Assembly (NCBI RefSeq): GCF_017377715.1
Contig: NZ_JAFVMF010000024.1
Span: 1-52,125, forward strand
Direction of reading: 5' to 3'
DNA length: 52,125 nucleotides
From: Acetobacter sacchari
Lineage (GTDB): Bacteria > Pseudomonadota > Alphaproteobacteria > Acetobacterales > Acetobacteraceae
In this document: positions 32,616-41,359 of the stretch, piece after piece
How positions within the stretch are numbered: position 1 is the first letter of the stretch
How the letters are laid out: each line of letters opens with the position of its first letter
Notes under the pieces: model-generated
The model's database searches: none
Told to the model about the DNA's origin: nothing
The model's input: the letters and a program-made list of their open reading frames with translations, nothing else
Position numbers and translations under genes: made by a program

Positions 32616-32640
32616 GCCGCCCCTTTGGGCGGCTTTTTTT
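32616..32640 (+). terminator. Rho-independent terminator after the moron gene
   Basis: GCCGCCC (32616-32622) and GGGCGGC (32627-32633) with a CTTT loop, then seven T. It isolates the membrane-protein gene from the endolysin gene starting at 32657. Confidence 0.85.
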
Positions 32641-32656
32641 ATGCCCGGAGCATCAG

Positions 32657-33157
32657 ATGAATGACCCGCTGCAACTCGCGGCCGATCTCGCGCGCCGTTT
32701 TGAAGGGCTGCGCCAGCGCCCCTATCAGGATCAGGCCGGTTACTGGACCATCGGCTACGGCAGCCGCGCACTGGCCGACCGGACCGCCGTCGCCCGCGCG
32801 ACGCGACCGATCAGCGCGGCCGAGGCCGATGCGCTGCTGACGGACCGCCTCGCCGTCGTGCAGGGCAGGGTGCGTCAGCTTGTCACGGCGCCGATGACCG
32901 CCGGGCAGGAAGCTGCCCTGATCGACTTTTCCTACAACCTCGGGACCAGCGCCCTCGCCGGATCGACGCTGCTGCGGCTGCTGAACCAGCGCGCCTACGT
33001 CGCGGCTGGCGCCGAGCTTGCGCGCTGGAACCACGTCCGGATCGACGGCCGTCTCGTCGAGTCAAACGGCCTCACCAACCGCAGACGCGCCGAACTGGCG
33101 CTGTGGAATACTCCCTCACACTCGCAGCCATCTGGCCGCGTGAAAGCACTCTCATGA
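32657..33157 (+). CDS. Endolysin, phage lysozyme (GH24)
   Basis: 166 residues with GGAG 7 bases upstream. RRFEGLRQRPYQDQAGYWTIGYG holds the GH24 triad: Glu16, the Asp in YQD, and Thr in WTIGYG. Later come LIDFSYNLGTSALAGSTLL and LARWNHVRIDG, SNGLTNRRRAELALW, all family signatures. It cleaves peptidoglycan glycosidic bonds. No signal peptide or SAR anchor is present, so a holin is needed for release. Its stop overlaps the next start (ATGA). Confidence 0.95.
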   Translation: MNDPLQLAADLARRFEGLRQRPYQDQAGYWTIGYGSRALADRTAVARATRPISAAEADALLTDRLAVVQGRVRQLVTAPMTAGQEAALIDFSYNLGTSALAGSTLLRLLNQRAYVAAGAELARWNHVRIDGRLVESNGLTNRRRAELALWNTPSHSQPSGRVKALS

Positions 33158-33843
33158 ATTTCGAGAAGGTCGGCGCGTATCTGCGCCAGCCAACGTCCCT
33201 GTTCGCCCTCGCGGACATCCTCGGCACGCTGGTCGCGCTCTGGTTTGGCGTGCTGCCCGAAGGCGTCGCCTGCGCGCTGCTGACGGCAGCGCTGCCGCTG
33301 CTCGCCAGCGACAACAGCGCCTTGGTCGGGCGCATTCTGGCCCAGCGCAACGATATGGCGGCCGCCGTCCATGCTGTCGCCACACATAAGGATATCGGTC
33401 CGGCCGCGGTGAAGATCATCGCTGATGCGGTTCCGGCCGGGGCCCTTCTGGCTGGCGCCGCCGCGGCGAGCGTGCAGGCCGAGCCGTCCACGGCGGCGCG
33501 AGCCTCTGGCGTGGCGCCGGTCGCAGCCCTGGTGATCGGGCTGTCGGTCATGTCGCTGACAGCGTGCGGCAGTTCGGCCGACCAGGTTGTCCAGCGACAG
33601 CAGGCCGTCTTTGCTCTGGACCTGTCCTATGCGGCGGCGGCTCAGGTGGCTGCGGCCTATGAGCGGAATCCGGTCGCCGATCCGGCGGTCACGGCGAAGA
33701 TGAAGCCTGCGTTTCAGACGGCGCATGATCAGATCGGCCCGCTCGTCGACGCGGCGCGCGCAGGAGATCCGCTCGACCAGGCGGCGATCGAGGCTGCGCA
33801 GGATGCGCTGCAGGCCGCCCGCGCTTTGCTTCCTGCGAGCTGA
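33154..33843 (+). CDS. Lysis-associated membrane protein with internal lipobox
   Basis: 229 residues from ATG 33154. Two hydrophobic segments (about 17-33 and 36-52) form a holin-like hairpin. A third (about 121-136) runs directly into LTAC-GSS, a good lipobox with Cys138. The rest is a helical Ala-rich domain resembling a periplasmic lipoprotein. It thus reads as a holin-like module joined to a lipoprotein/spanin-like module. An internal GTG at 33511 could make the second part separately but lacks a clear ribosome site. Coupled to the endolysin by ATGA. Confidence 0.6.
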   Translation: MNFEKVGAYLRQPTSLFALADILGTLVALWFGVLPEGVACALLTAALPLLASDNSALVGRILAQRNDMAAAVHAVATHKDIGPAAVKIIADAVPAGALLAGAAAASVQAEPSTAARASGVAPVAALVIGLSVMSLTACGSSADQVVQRQQAVFALDLSYAAAAQVAAAYERNPVADPAVTAKMKPAFQTAHDQIGPLVDAARAGDPLDQAAIEAAQDALQAARALLPAS

Positions 33844-33936
33844 TCAGGGGAACGGCCTCAAGGCTTTTCGTTTACCGGGAAAGCGGCTCGCAGGAGTTTC
33901 GTTTTCCCGGCCTCATTGTAACAGGGAAAAATTAAC

Positions 33937-34125
33937 ATGGATCAAGAATATGCTTCGATCGCCGTGGCCGCCATTGAAGGGCTTGTGCAGATCACGCCCG
34001 TCGTCGTCGAGGACGTCGTCGCCCTGCTCAAGCCACTGAAAGAGGGCCGGGCGCCGACAGATGCGGAGTGGGCGTTCGCGCGCAGGCAGCTCGATGACGG
34101 GAATGCGGCTGTGCAGGCCGGGTAG
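33937..34125 (+). CDS. Small protein at the prophage right end
   Basis: 62 residues. It starts DQEYASIAVAAIEGLVQITP and ends with an acidic-basic helix (EWAFARRQLDDGNAAVQ). No membrane segment is strong enough to call. It is the last phage frame before the tRNA. A ribosome site is weak (AGGG 13 bases upstream). It resembles small helical proteins seen after lysis genes in other phages, without known function. Confidence 0.5.
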   Translation: MDQEYASIAVAAIEGLVQITPVVVEDVVALLKPLKEGRAPTDAEWAFARRQLDDGNAAVQAG

Positions 34126-34255
34126 CGGGCTCGGATAGGCCGACTATGAGCTTCGAATGCTGGGTCGTAGTTCGGCTAAATGCAGCAATCACGGCGTCGT
34201 GATTACACCAAATTACACCAAGGGTGTTTTTAAGTAATTGATTTTATTGGGTTTG

Positions 34256-34330
34256 TGGTGCCGGGTGAGGGATTTGAACCCCCGACCTTCGGTTTACAAA
34301 ACCGCTGCACTACCACTGTGCTAACCCGGC
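34256..34330 (-). tRNA. tRNA-Thr (anticodon TGT), probable attachment site
   Basis: On the minus strand, GCCGGGT (34330-34324) pairs with ACCCGGC (34266-34260), followed by A and an encoded CCA (34258-34256). The D-arm is GCAC/GTGC, the anticodon loop TTTGTAA and the T-arm GGGGG-TTCAAAT-CCCTC. The bottom anticodon-stem pair is a G/A mismatch. The 3' end faces the prophage, the usual geometry for integration into tRNA genes. Confidence 0.95.
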
Positions 34331-34957
34331 AGAACGACAGAGAGCCGTCGTTTCGTGTAAGTCTCTTAACGGAGAGACCTGCGTCATCCACTCTCTTCGC
34401 GTCGCTTTTGGTGGTTTCAAAGCTGTCCGTCAAGCCGGTTCTGCTGTGTGCGTCATGATGTCGGGCAACCACATGCCTACGGTAAGTAGCGTGGTTGAGC
34501 GCAGGGCGTGCCGTGTGCCCGGAGCGAGCAACTATAGCTTTGAACATGCATGCTGCTCTTTCCCTGATCGGGTAAGGGCGCCTCGCCTGTTCCTGGCAAT
34601 GTAAAGCGCCACGCGCCTGCCTGATGACATTCAAGCCAGACGCATCCGCCTGGATATCCGTCATCGAACTGCAGCCATCCGGCGATGTTGTTGGCGAGGC
34701 GAACACCAGTTCATTCGCCCGAAACTTCGCAAGAGAACTGCGCGTCACGGCCCGACGAATTTCAGCGGTCGAATTGAATAATATCTGTGGGTTATACGCT
34801 TCGAGAGGCGTTCATGTCACCATGTGGACACCGGGACTGGCCCCATGCCCGCTTGATGGTTGGGCGTTGCCGTGTCAGAAGCTGACCGAACGGATCGGTC
34901 AGCCGCCCGAGCGACGGCCCTGACCGAAGAAAATCGATTCGAGCGCGCGGAGACGGC
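34331..34957. other. Intergenic region, no supported gene
   Basis: This holds the tRNA promoter (read leftward) and presumably the promoter of the efflux operon. Open frames on both strands here lack ribosome sites and recognisable content. Confidence 0.4.
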
Positions 34958-36142
34958 ATGGCCGACGAGATTCATGATCACGACAGCCCCGGGGCAGGCG
35001 CCTCAGGCAGCACGCAACCCGCCCCCAAGAAGAAACGTAATCCCATTGTCCGGATACTGCTGATCGGGTTGCTGGTTCTGGCGGTGATCGGGTCCGCGTT
35101 CTACTGGTTCCTCCATCGCTTCGACGTGGAGACCGACGACGCGTTCACGCAGGGAAGGGCGATCACGATCGCACCGCATGTTTCCGGCTACGTGACAGAG
35201 CTTCTCGTCGACGACAACCAGTTCGTGCGCGCGGGGCAGTTGCTTGCGCGGATTGATCCGCGCGACTGGCAGGCCGCGCGCGACAAGGCCGCGGCCACAG
35301 TTTCGCAAGCCGAAGCGACCGTCGCTGCGAACCAGATGCTGCTGCAGGTCGCCGAGAAAAACTTCCCTGGCAGATTGCTTGAGGCGCAGGCCAATCTGGC
35401 CTCGGCCAAGGCTCAGGAATTCCGCGCTGAAACTGATTACAAGCGGCAACATTCCGTCATGCGCGACGCGACGTCGCAACAGGACATCGACTACTCTCAG
35501 GCTGCGCTCGACGCCGCCAAGGCCCAGGTCATGCAGGCGCAGGCGCAGGTTGCGATCGCTGAGCCCGTGGCGCCGAACATCGGTAACGCCCGCGCACAGG
35601 TTAATAGCGAAGACGCCCAGCTTTCCAGCGCCAAGGCGTCGCTTGTTCAGGCGGATCTGAATCTGCTCTGGACCGAAATTCGCGCGCCGCACGACGGCTG
35701 GATTTCCCAGCGTAACATCGAACGCGGGAACTTCGTCTCGTCGGGACAGACCCTGTTCTCGATCGTGACGCCCGAGGTCTGGGTTATCGCCAACTACAAG
35801 GAAACGCAGATCACGAGCATGCGGCCGGGCCAAGCCGTCGACATCACTGTCGACGCCTATCCTGACCTGAAGCTGCACGGACATGTGGATTCGTTGCAGA
35901 AGGGCACAGGCGCTACGTTCAGCGCGTTCCCGCCCGAAAACGCGACAGGCAACTATGTGAAGATCGTGCAGCGCGTGCCGGTCAAGATCCGCATCGACAG
36001 CGGGCTCGATCGTGACGCTCCGCTCGCGCTCGGCCTGTCGGTCGTGCCTACGGTTCATGTCGACACGAAGGCGGCGCGTTCGTCGAACGGCCGCGTGGTT
36101 GATCGAGATGCTGGCTCAACTGGCGACAACGAGGCCCCATGA
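34958..36142 (+). CDS. EmrA-like membrane fusion protein (HlyD family)
   Basis: 394 residues. A cytoplasmic N-terminus with a basic stretch (KKKRNP) is followed by one membrane helix (about 30-50), then FDVETDDAFTQGRAITIAPH, the EmrA signature. The periplasmic part has a long Ala/Gln coiled-coil hairpin and returns through LNLLWTEIRAPHDGWIS to a barrel. It links the inner-membrane transporter to an outer-membrane channel. It is translationally coupled (ATGA) to the transporter gene. The start has GGAGA 7 bases upstream. Confidence 0.9.
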   Translation: MADEIHDHDSPGAGASGSTQPAPKKKRNPIVRILLIGLLVLAVIGSAFYWFLHRFDVETDDAFTQGRAITIAPHVSGYVTELLVDDNQFVRAGQLLARIDPRDWQAARDKAAATVSQAEATVAANQMLLQVAEKNFPGRLLEAQANLASAKAQEFRAETDYKRQHSVMRDATSQQDIDYSQAALDAAKAQVMQAQAQVAIAEPVAPNIGNARAQVNSEDAQLSSAKASLVQADLNLLWTEIRAPHDGWISQRNIERGNFVSSGQTLFSIVTPEVWVIANYKETQITSMRPGQAVDITVDAYPDLKLHGHVDSLQKGTGATFSAFPPENATGNYVKIVQRVPVKIRIDSGLDRDAPLALGLSVVPTVHVDTKAARSSNGRVVDRDAGSTGDNEAP

Positions 36143-37737
36143 GCGACGCAGCGGCGGCCGGGAGCGGCGAAAACGCCGCAAAGCCCGAGGAGTGGAAGCC
36201 CAAGAACAACCCGTGGCTGATCGCTCTGGTGGTCACGCTCGCGGCGTTCATGGAGATTCTGGACACCACGATCGTCAACGTGTCGCTGCCGCATATCGCA
36301 GGCAGCCTTTCCAGCACCTATGACGACGCGACATGGACGTTGACGTCCTACCTTGTCGCCAATGGCATCGTGCTCACGATCTCGGGCTGGTTGGGCAAGC
36401 TGTTCGGCCGCAAGGTCTACTTCATGGGCTGCATAGCCATGTTCACTGTCACGTCGTTTCTATGCGGCGTGTCCACCAGCCTCGGTGAACTGATTATTTT
36501 TCGCCTGCTGCAAGGGTTCTTCGGCGGTGGTCTGCAGCCGAACCAGCAATCCATCATTCTCGACACCTTTCCGCCCGAAAAACGTGCGGCTGCGTTCGGT
36601 CTTACCGCCATTGCGACGGTGGTCGGGCCGGTGTTGGGGCCGACACTCGGCGGCTGGATCACCGATAACTATTCGTGGCGCTGGATTTTCTTCATTAACA
36701 TTCCTGTCGGTATCTTTGCGACCATCGCCGTCGGCATGCTGGTCGAGGACCCGCCGTGGGCGAAAAAGCGGCGTGAGCGCATCGACGCTATTGGCATCAG
36801 CCTGATCACGCTCGGGTTTGGTTGCCTTGAAGTCATGGTCGACCGTGGGGAGGACGACGACTGGTTCGGATCGCGCTTCATCTGCATCATGGGCGTTCTC
36901 GCGGCGATAGGCATTATCGGAGCGGTGATCTGGCTGTTGAAAGCCAAATACCCGGCGGTCGATCTGCGGGTGTTCAAGGATCGCAATTTCGCGGTCGGCA
37001 CGCTGCTGATGGGAATGATGGGGGCTCTGCTCTACTCATCAGCGATCATTGTGCCGCAATTCGCGCAGCAGGTGATTGGCTATACGGCGACCCTGTCCGG
37101 CCTCGTTCTGTCTCCAGGCGGAATTGCGGTGATCTTTCTCATCCCGATTGTCGGCAAGCTGATGGGGATGTTCCAGGTTAGGTTCATCATCGCATTCGGC
37201 TTTGCGAGCATGGCGGTGGCGTTGTTCTGGTCCGGTCATCTGGTTCCGTATCTTGACTTCAAGCACCTGGTCTTCTTCAGGATGAGTCAGACCGCGTGTC
37301 TGGCGTTCCTGTTCGTGCCTTTGTCCACCGTTGCTTATTCGACATTGCCGAAAGAGATGAATGCAGACGCATCGGCCTTGTTCTCGATGGCGCGAAACTT
37401 CCTCGGGTCTTTGAGCATTTCGGGCGCGACGGCGCTGATTACGGAGCTGAGGCAGAAACATCAGGCGAACATGGTTCACTTGATGACGCCGTTTCATCAG
37501 CCTTACAACGAGTATCTGGCGCGTGGACGACAGTTTGCGCTGGACCATAATCGTGCCCCCTCGACTTACGACGTGATAGCGCAGCACAGCTTGTTCCAGA
37601 ACTTTACGACCCAGATTGCGATGCTCGCCTATAACGAGGCCTTCATGATTTTCGGTCTGGCGGCGCTTGCCGTAGTGCCGTTCTGTTTCCTGCTGTCGCC
37701 GATCAAAGGCGGCGGCCCTGCGCGCGGAGCGCACTGA
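36139..37737 (+). CDS. EmrB-like drug efflux transporter (MFS, DHA2)
   Basis: 532 residues with about 14 membrane helices. Motifs are EILDTTIVNVSLPHIAGSL (helix 1), GWLGKLFGRK (motif A), GPVLGPTLGGWITDNYSWRW (motif C) and IFFINIPVGI. It exports hydrophobic compounds by proton antiport, together with the EmrA-like protein. No regulator gene (MarR or TetR) adjoins. A terminator follows. Confidence 0.93.
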   Translation: MSDAAAAGSGENAAKPEEWKPKNNPWLIALVVTLAAFMEILDTTIVNVSLPHIAGSLSSTYDDATWTLTSYLVANGIVLTISGWLGKLFGRKVYFMGCIAMFTVTSFLCGVSTSLGELIIFRLLQGFFGGGLQPNQQSIILDTFPPEKRAAAFGLTAIATVVGPVLGPTLGGWITDNYSWRWIFFINIPVGIFATIAVGMLVEDPPWAKKRRERIDAIGISLITLGFGCLEVMVDRGEDDDWFGSRFICIMGVLAAIGIIGAVIWLLKAKYPAVDLRVFKDRNFAVGTLLMGMMGALLYSSAIIVPQFAQQVIGYTATLSGLVLSPGGIAVIFLIPIVGKLMGMFQVRFIIAFGFASMAVALFWSGHLVPYLDFKHLVFFRMSQTACLAFLFVPLSTVAYSTLPKEMNADASALFSMARNFLGSLSISGATALITELRQKHQANMVHLMTPFHQPYNEYLARGRQFALDHNRAPSTYDVIAQHSLFQNFTTQIAMLAYNEAFMIFGLAALAVVPFCFLLSPIKGGGPARGAH

Positions 37738-37748
37738 CGCGCCCAACG

Positions 37749-37793
37749 AAGGCCGGCAGGCTCCCCAATTGTGGGGGCTTGCCGGCCTTTGTA
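37749..37793 (+). terminator. Terminator after the efflux operon
   Basis: A long imperfect stem, AAGGCCGGCAGGCTCCCC (37749-37766) with GGGGGCTTGCCGGCCTT (37773-37789), followed by TTGTAA. The stem is nearly symmetric and could work on both strands. Confidence 0.75.
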
Positions 37794-37975
37794 ACTCTTG
37801 CTGCGTCCCTTGGGGGCCGTGGTCCGCTGATCCGGTGAACATAAAACGCCCAGATATTGGAATTACGGATCCACCCACCCCTCAAGCGAGGCGCGGACCC
37901 CCAAGCTTTATCCGTCTACGCTGGCTTATGAACACGCCTCCAGATGGTTGTTGATTTATCCTGCGGCACGATGTT

Positions 37976-38890
37976 TCAACCCTGCTCGACCTCAATAGGC
38001 GCGATGACTGCTGGAGCGTTACGGCGCGGCAGGAAGGCGAGGATGTTACCGCTCAGAACAAGGACAACCCCGCACAGCATGGCTGTCGTCCAATGCAAGT
38101 CCTCGAAAAACCCCGATACGCCGAGGGCTATGACAGGCGAAATGATGGTCGTGTAAGCCGCCCTGTCCGCGCCAATGCGGTGGATAAGAGACATGTAGGC
38201 GATAAAACCCGCCACCGACGCCGCTACAGACAGATACGCAAGTCCACCGATCCAGCGTGCAGTTAGCGGGAAAGCCAGGGAATGCCCCAACGACAGGACA
38301 TCGCACGCGAGAAGCAGAGAGCCGAATGCCATCCCGTAAAACACGGCGTTTGTGAGGCCGAATCCGCTGTGAGCGATCCTTCGTGTGATCATGTTGCCAA
38401 GAGAAAAAATCGTGGTTCCGACAAGCGCCAAAGCCACGCCCGATAGCAACTGCTCACGCGTGACGGCGGTCGCTCCGGCCCCGGAACTCAACAGCAAGGC
38501 GACGCCTGTCACGCCGAGAACTCCGCCCGCCACGACCCGGATGTCGGGCCTCTGACGAAAAAAAATCCACAGATTGGCCGCGTTAAGGATCGTCGACGTG
38601 CTGAAGATGACGGACACGACGCCGCTTGGGAGAATGCTCGCCGCGCTGTAGATGCCGAGGAAATTGACGGAAAACAGGCTCATGCCGAGTAAGGCGAGCC
38701 ACGGTACTAGGGCGCGCGGCGGCGGGCGCAGCTTTTGCGTGGCCGCCAGCCAGCACCCGAGCAAGCCCGAAGAGATCGCGAAGCGCCAGAAAATCGCTAC
38801 GTCCGACGTTGTGCCACCGACTTGCAGATGTATGGCGAACCAGCTCAGGCCCCATACGATAACGACGGCGGCGAACAGTAGCGCGGTCAT
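37976..38890 (-). CDS. EamA/DMT-family exporter
   Basis: 304 residues with ten membrane helices in two EamA repeats. The ATG at 38890 (MTALLFAAVVIVWGLSW) fits the family start. IFSTSTILNAANLWIFF and YTTIISPVIALGVSGFFE are typical of the two halves. Such proteins export amino acids or metabolites. The frame is open far upstream, but that part has no membrane content and is a shadow. It is divergent from the radC-like gene. Confidence 0.9.
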   Translation of the reverse strand: MTALLFAAVVIVWGLSWFAIHLQVGGTTSDVAIFWRFAISSGLLGCWLAATQKLRPPPRALVPWLALLGMSLFSVNFLGIYSAASILPSGVVSVIFSTSTILNAANLWIFFRQRPDIRVVAGGVLGVTGVALLLSSGAGATAVTREQLLSGVALALVGTTIFSLGNMITRRIAHSGFGLTNAVFYGMAFGSLLLACDVLSLGHSLAFPLTARWIGGLAYLSVAASVAGFIAYMSLIHRIGADRAAYTTIISPVIALGVSGFFEDLHWTTAMLCGVVLVLSGNILAFLPRRNAPAVIAPIEVEQG

Positions 38891-39078
38891 GATGTGACGA
38901 GCTCCCCTGGCGGGCGTCCTTGAATGAACGCCACCGGTCGGACATATCGCGACTCTCGACGAACGCAATGGGCGGCGCCGATCTGGCGTATCATTGGGAA
39001 CGGGGGAATCGATCGCGCGGACAGGGTTGCTGGCTCGATGAGGGTAAATCCCCTGATCCGTGAAGTTCAGACCCGCCG

Positions 39079-39927
39079 ATGCCGAAACTCCCTGGACTTG
39101 CCAGATCCGAGGAAACGACGTTCGATCTGTCAGAGGAAACACGCGTCGCGCATATGACGGGAACCCACATGGACAATCATTCCCCTGCGGAGGGTGCGCG
39201 CGGCGACATTCGGCGTGCTGGAGAAAGAGCCGCCACAGCGGCATTCTCCAGCACGGGGCCGTCCGGTCATCGCTCTCGCATGCGCGAGCGCGTTCTGGCG
39301 CGTGGCGCTTCAGCTCTCGCGGATTACGAGATTCTGGAGATGTTGCTTTTTTTGGGAATAGCCCGCCGCGACACCAAACCGCTCGCCAAAGCACTGATCA
39401 ATCGTTTCGGGTCGTTGCACAAGGTGCTGGAGGCGAATCAGGACGCACTTGCGGAGGCCGGGCTCAGCGCGGCCAGCGTAGCAGCCTTAAGTCTCCCCTT
39501 ACTGGCTGCAACGAGACTGGCGAGCGTCGAGGCGCGTTCTCGTCCGCAACTTGGCGATTGGGAGGCCCTGCTGGTTTATTTCGATACGGCCCTCGACGGC
39601 GCCGTGCCGGGGCAGTTACGGATTTTATACTTGGACAATCGGAACAGGTTGCTGGGAGACGAAGCCGTCAACACCGACACGTCACGCTCGGCGCCCCGTG
39701 TAGAGAGCGCAGCGATACTGCGCCGGGCGCTGCAATTGCACGCAACGGCCATGATCGGCGTACGTCTCTGTGGCGACGCGGACGTACCGGAGAAACGAGT
39801 TCTTGCAGATGCGGCGTTGGCGTCGGAGTTGTCGCGCTCAGGCGCGTTACTGGCGATCGCGGTGCATGACTTTTTCGCATTGAAGGGCGGAGCGTGGGCT
39901 GGTCTGCGGCGTCTGGGCAAACTGTAA
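39079..39927 (+). CDS. RadC-family protein with degenerate JAMM motif
   Basis: 282 residues. The N-terminal half is typical RadC: RMRERVLARGASALADYEIL, EMLLFLGIARRDTKPLAKAL and a helix-hairpin-helix (LAEAGLSAASVAAL). The C-terminal MPN domain has LRILYLDNRNRLLGDEAVN and VESAAILRRALQLHATAMIG. However, the HNHPSG-x-PS-x2-D metal site reads VRLCGDADVPEKRVLAD, so the two His, Ser and Pro are missing. It is probably not a metalloprotease. RadC function is unsettled even when intact. The start at 39079 is not certain; MRERV at about 39280 begins the conserved part. Confidence 0.8.
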   Translation: MPKLPGLARSEETTFDLSEETRVAHMTGTHMDNHSPAEGARGDIRRAGERAATAAFSSTGPSGHRSRMRERVLARGASALADYEILEMLLFLGIARRDTKPLAKALINRFGSLHKVLEANQDALAEAGLSAASVAALSLPLLAATRLASVEARSRPQLGDWEALLVYFDTALDGAVPGQLRILYLDNRNRLLGDEAVNTDTSRSAPRVESAAILRRALQLHATAMIGVRLCGDADVPEKRVLADAALASELSRSGALLAIAVHDFFALKGGAWAGLRRLGKL

Positions 39928-40087
39928 GCGCACATTGGACGATCGAATTCCAATTGCGCTGATCGCGAAGATCTGGATTTTTTTCTGAAAATATCACAAT
40001 TTCTTGAGTATTTCTTGATCTGGTGCAGCAGCCATTACGTCAGATCGGGCGTTTGCGAGGCTCCCGACTCTACCAAAAAACGAAACG

Positions 40088-41077
40088 CTACGTGATGTCC
40101 TTGCCTTTTCCGAAGGCGGCCTGGTCCTTGGCGACTTCACCGCGCGAGGAATGATACCGCGCGTCCGCGGCCTTGATAATGGCGCGCGATATGTCCGGCG
40201 TGCACTTTCGTGTAAACAACGCGTCACTGACGAGAGCTTCTGCAAGATCAATTGCCGTCAGACGTCGGAGATCCACGGTTCCGGCAAGGCGTTGACGCCA
40301 TGTTCTGTGCATGGGGGTCTGTTTGCGGATGAAATGTCGCCCCTGAACATGGGCCCCGGGGCCGGTCATGGTCAGGCGATTCCCTGCCTCTCGTTGGCGT
40401 CTGACGAACAGTGTCGTGAAAAAGATCTCGTCCGGCGCCAGAGCGTGACGCAGTGTCGTCACAAGTTCATCGGGTGGATAGGAGCACGTAAGCGCCAGCG
40501 CGCGATCGAAGACGAAGAACTGTGATCCCTTCCACAAATCGTCGATCTCGACCCGGCGTTCGTAAGGCAGTCGGTTGTTGATCGCCTTGAACATATTCCA
40601 CAATCGGTCTCGAAGGGGACCGCGCTTGGGATTGATGAACGTCACATCGAGCGGATGGGCTTTAGTCACGACGTAACGCCCTAATCCCTCGTTACGTGAT
40701 AGAGATGCGTCGATTTTTCCCCAGACCGCAACGCATGCGGGCGCAGCGAGCAGCGCGTCTCCCAGAGCAGGCGAGGGGAGTAGAGGAAAGCACGATCCGC
40801 TGAGCAAGACGAAGCGTTCGTTCTTAGGGTCACGTACTGCCATTCGCAGCAAATTTTGCGTCGCACGAACAATCGAGAAACCGCCCCAGTTTACGATCTC
40901 CCTGTTTCGCAAAATATGCAGGTTGGGTCGCGATTCAGAATCCAACCATTTTAGATCGGCGGTTTTCCTGTCCATATGAATATAGACGGAGGATCGGCTG
41001 TCCTCGAGAAGCCTGTCGATCAGCAATCGCAGTTGTTCATCGACTGCATGGGCCATGACGAGATAGGCGATTTTCAT
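40088..41077 (-). CDS. GT14-type glycosyltransferase (core-2/I-branching family)
   Basis: 329 residues. KIAYLVMAHAVDEQLRLLID and YIHMDRKT open the fold, then WGGFSIVRATQNLLRMAV and FVLLSGSCFPLL, LWKGSQFFVFDRALAL and DEIFFTTLF. All are hallmarks of the beta-1,6-N-acetylglucosaminyltransferase/xylosyltransferase-like family. In bacteria these enzymes act in capsule or exopolysaccharide synthesis. It lies downstream of the GumK-GT4 gene on the same strand, 282 bases away. Confidence 0.88.
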   Translation of the reverse strand: MKIAYLVMAHAVDEQLRLLIDRLLEDSRSSVYIHMDRKTADLKWLDSESRPNLHILRNREIVNWGGFSIVRATQNLLRMAVRDPKNERFVLLSGSCFPLLPSPALGDALLAAPACVAVWGKIDASLSRNEGLGRYVVTKAHPLDVTFINPKRGPLRDRLWNMFKAINNRLPYERRVEIDDLWKGSQFFVFDRALALTCSYPPDELVTTLRHALAPDEIFFTTLFVRRQREAGNRLTMTGPGAHVQGRHFIRKQTPMHRTWRQRLAGTVDLRRLTAIDLAEALVSDALFTRKCTPDISRAIIKAADARYHSSRGEVAKDQAAFGKGKDIT

Positions 41078-41359
41078 GCGCCGTCATCCTTGTTCGCTAT
41101 TTCAGCCTGAAGCGCTCCTCTTCCACGCCACGCGAGTGGATTGAATAAGCACGCTCTGTGGAATGTTGAATCATGATTTTGTCAAAAAAGCGTATCTGGC
41201 GAACAAAAGATCAAGGGTATGCGGTGGGCTGTTCGCCATGCGTCGTCACCGCAGATTGATATTTTTTTAAATATACAATTCTTTGTTTAAGTTTCACTCG
41301 ACATTGATCCGCGCAAGATTCGACGGACGTATAAAATTTGATCTGACAGCGGGGCCGGT

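Larger units (their letters stand above)
1..34255. mobile_element. Prophage, HK97-like siphovirus (left end outside window)
   Basis: A contiguous set of phage modules fills this stretch: immunity (4-5.6 kb), replication (7.8-10.6 kb), packaging and head (11.7-18.7 kb), tail (18.7-31.3 kb) and lysis (32.6-34.1 kb). Nearly all genes are on the plus strand with ATGA-type overlaps. The right border is taken as the 3' end of tRNA-Thr. No integrase and no copy of the tRNA 3' end occur to the left, so the left attachment site is probably beyond the IS at position 1. The genes at 27-3209 are treated as prophage cargo by position only. The structural genes look intact. Confidence 0.85.

Noticed and set aside
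34140..34255. Short repeat ATTACACCA as an attachment core
   Set aside because: Nine-base tandem repeat only, no matching copy at the other end of the prophage in this window.
34624..34923. Plus-strand open frame of 99 residues upstream of the efflux operon
   Set aside because: No ribosome site, no recognisable domain, odd composition, and it ends just before the efflux gene; probably chance.
38891..39394. Upstream extension of the EamA transporter frame
   Set aside because: Covers the divergent promoter and the radC start, contains no membrane segment, and the family starts at 38890.
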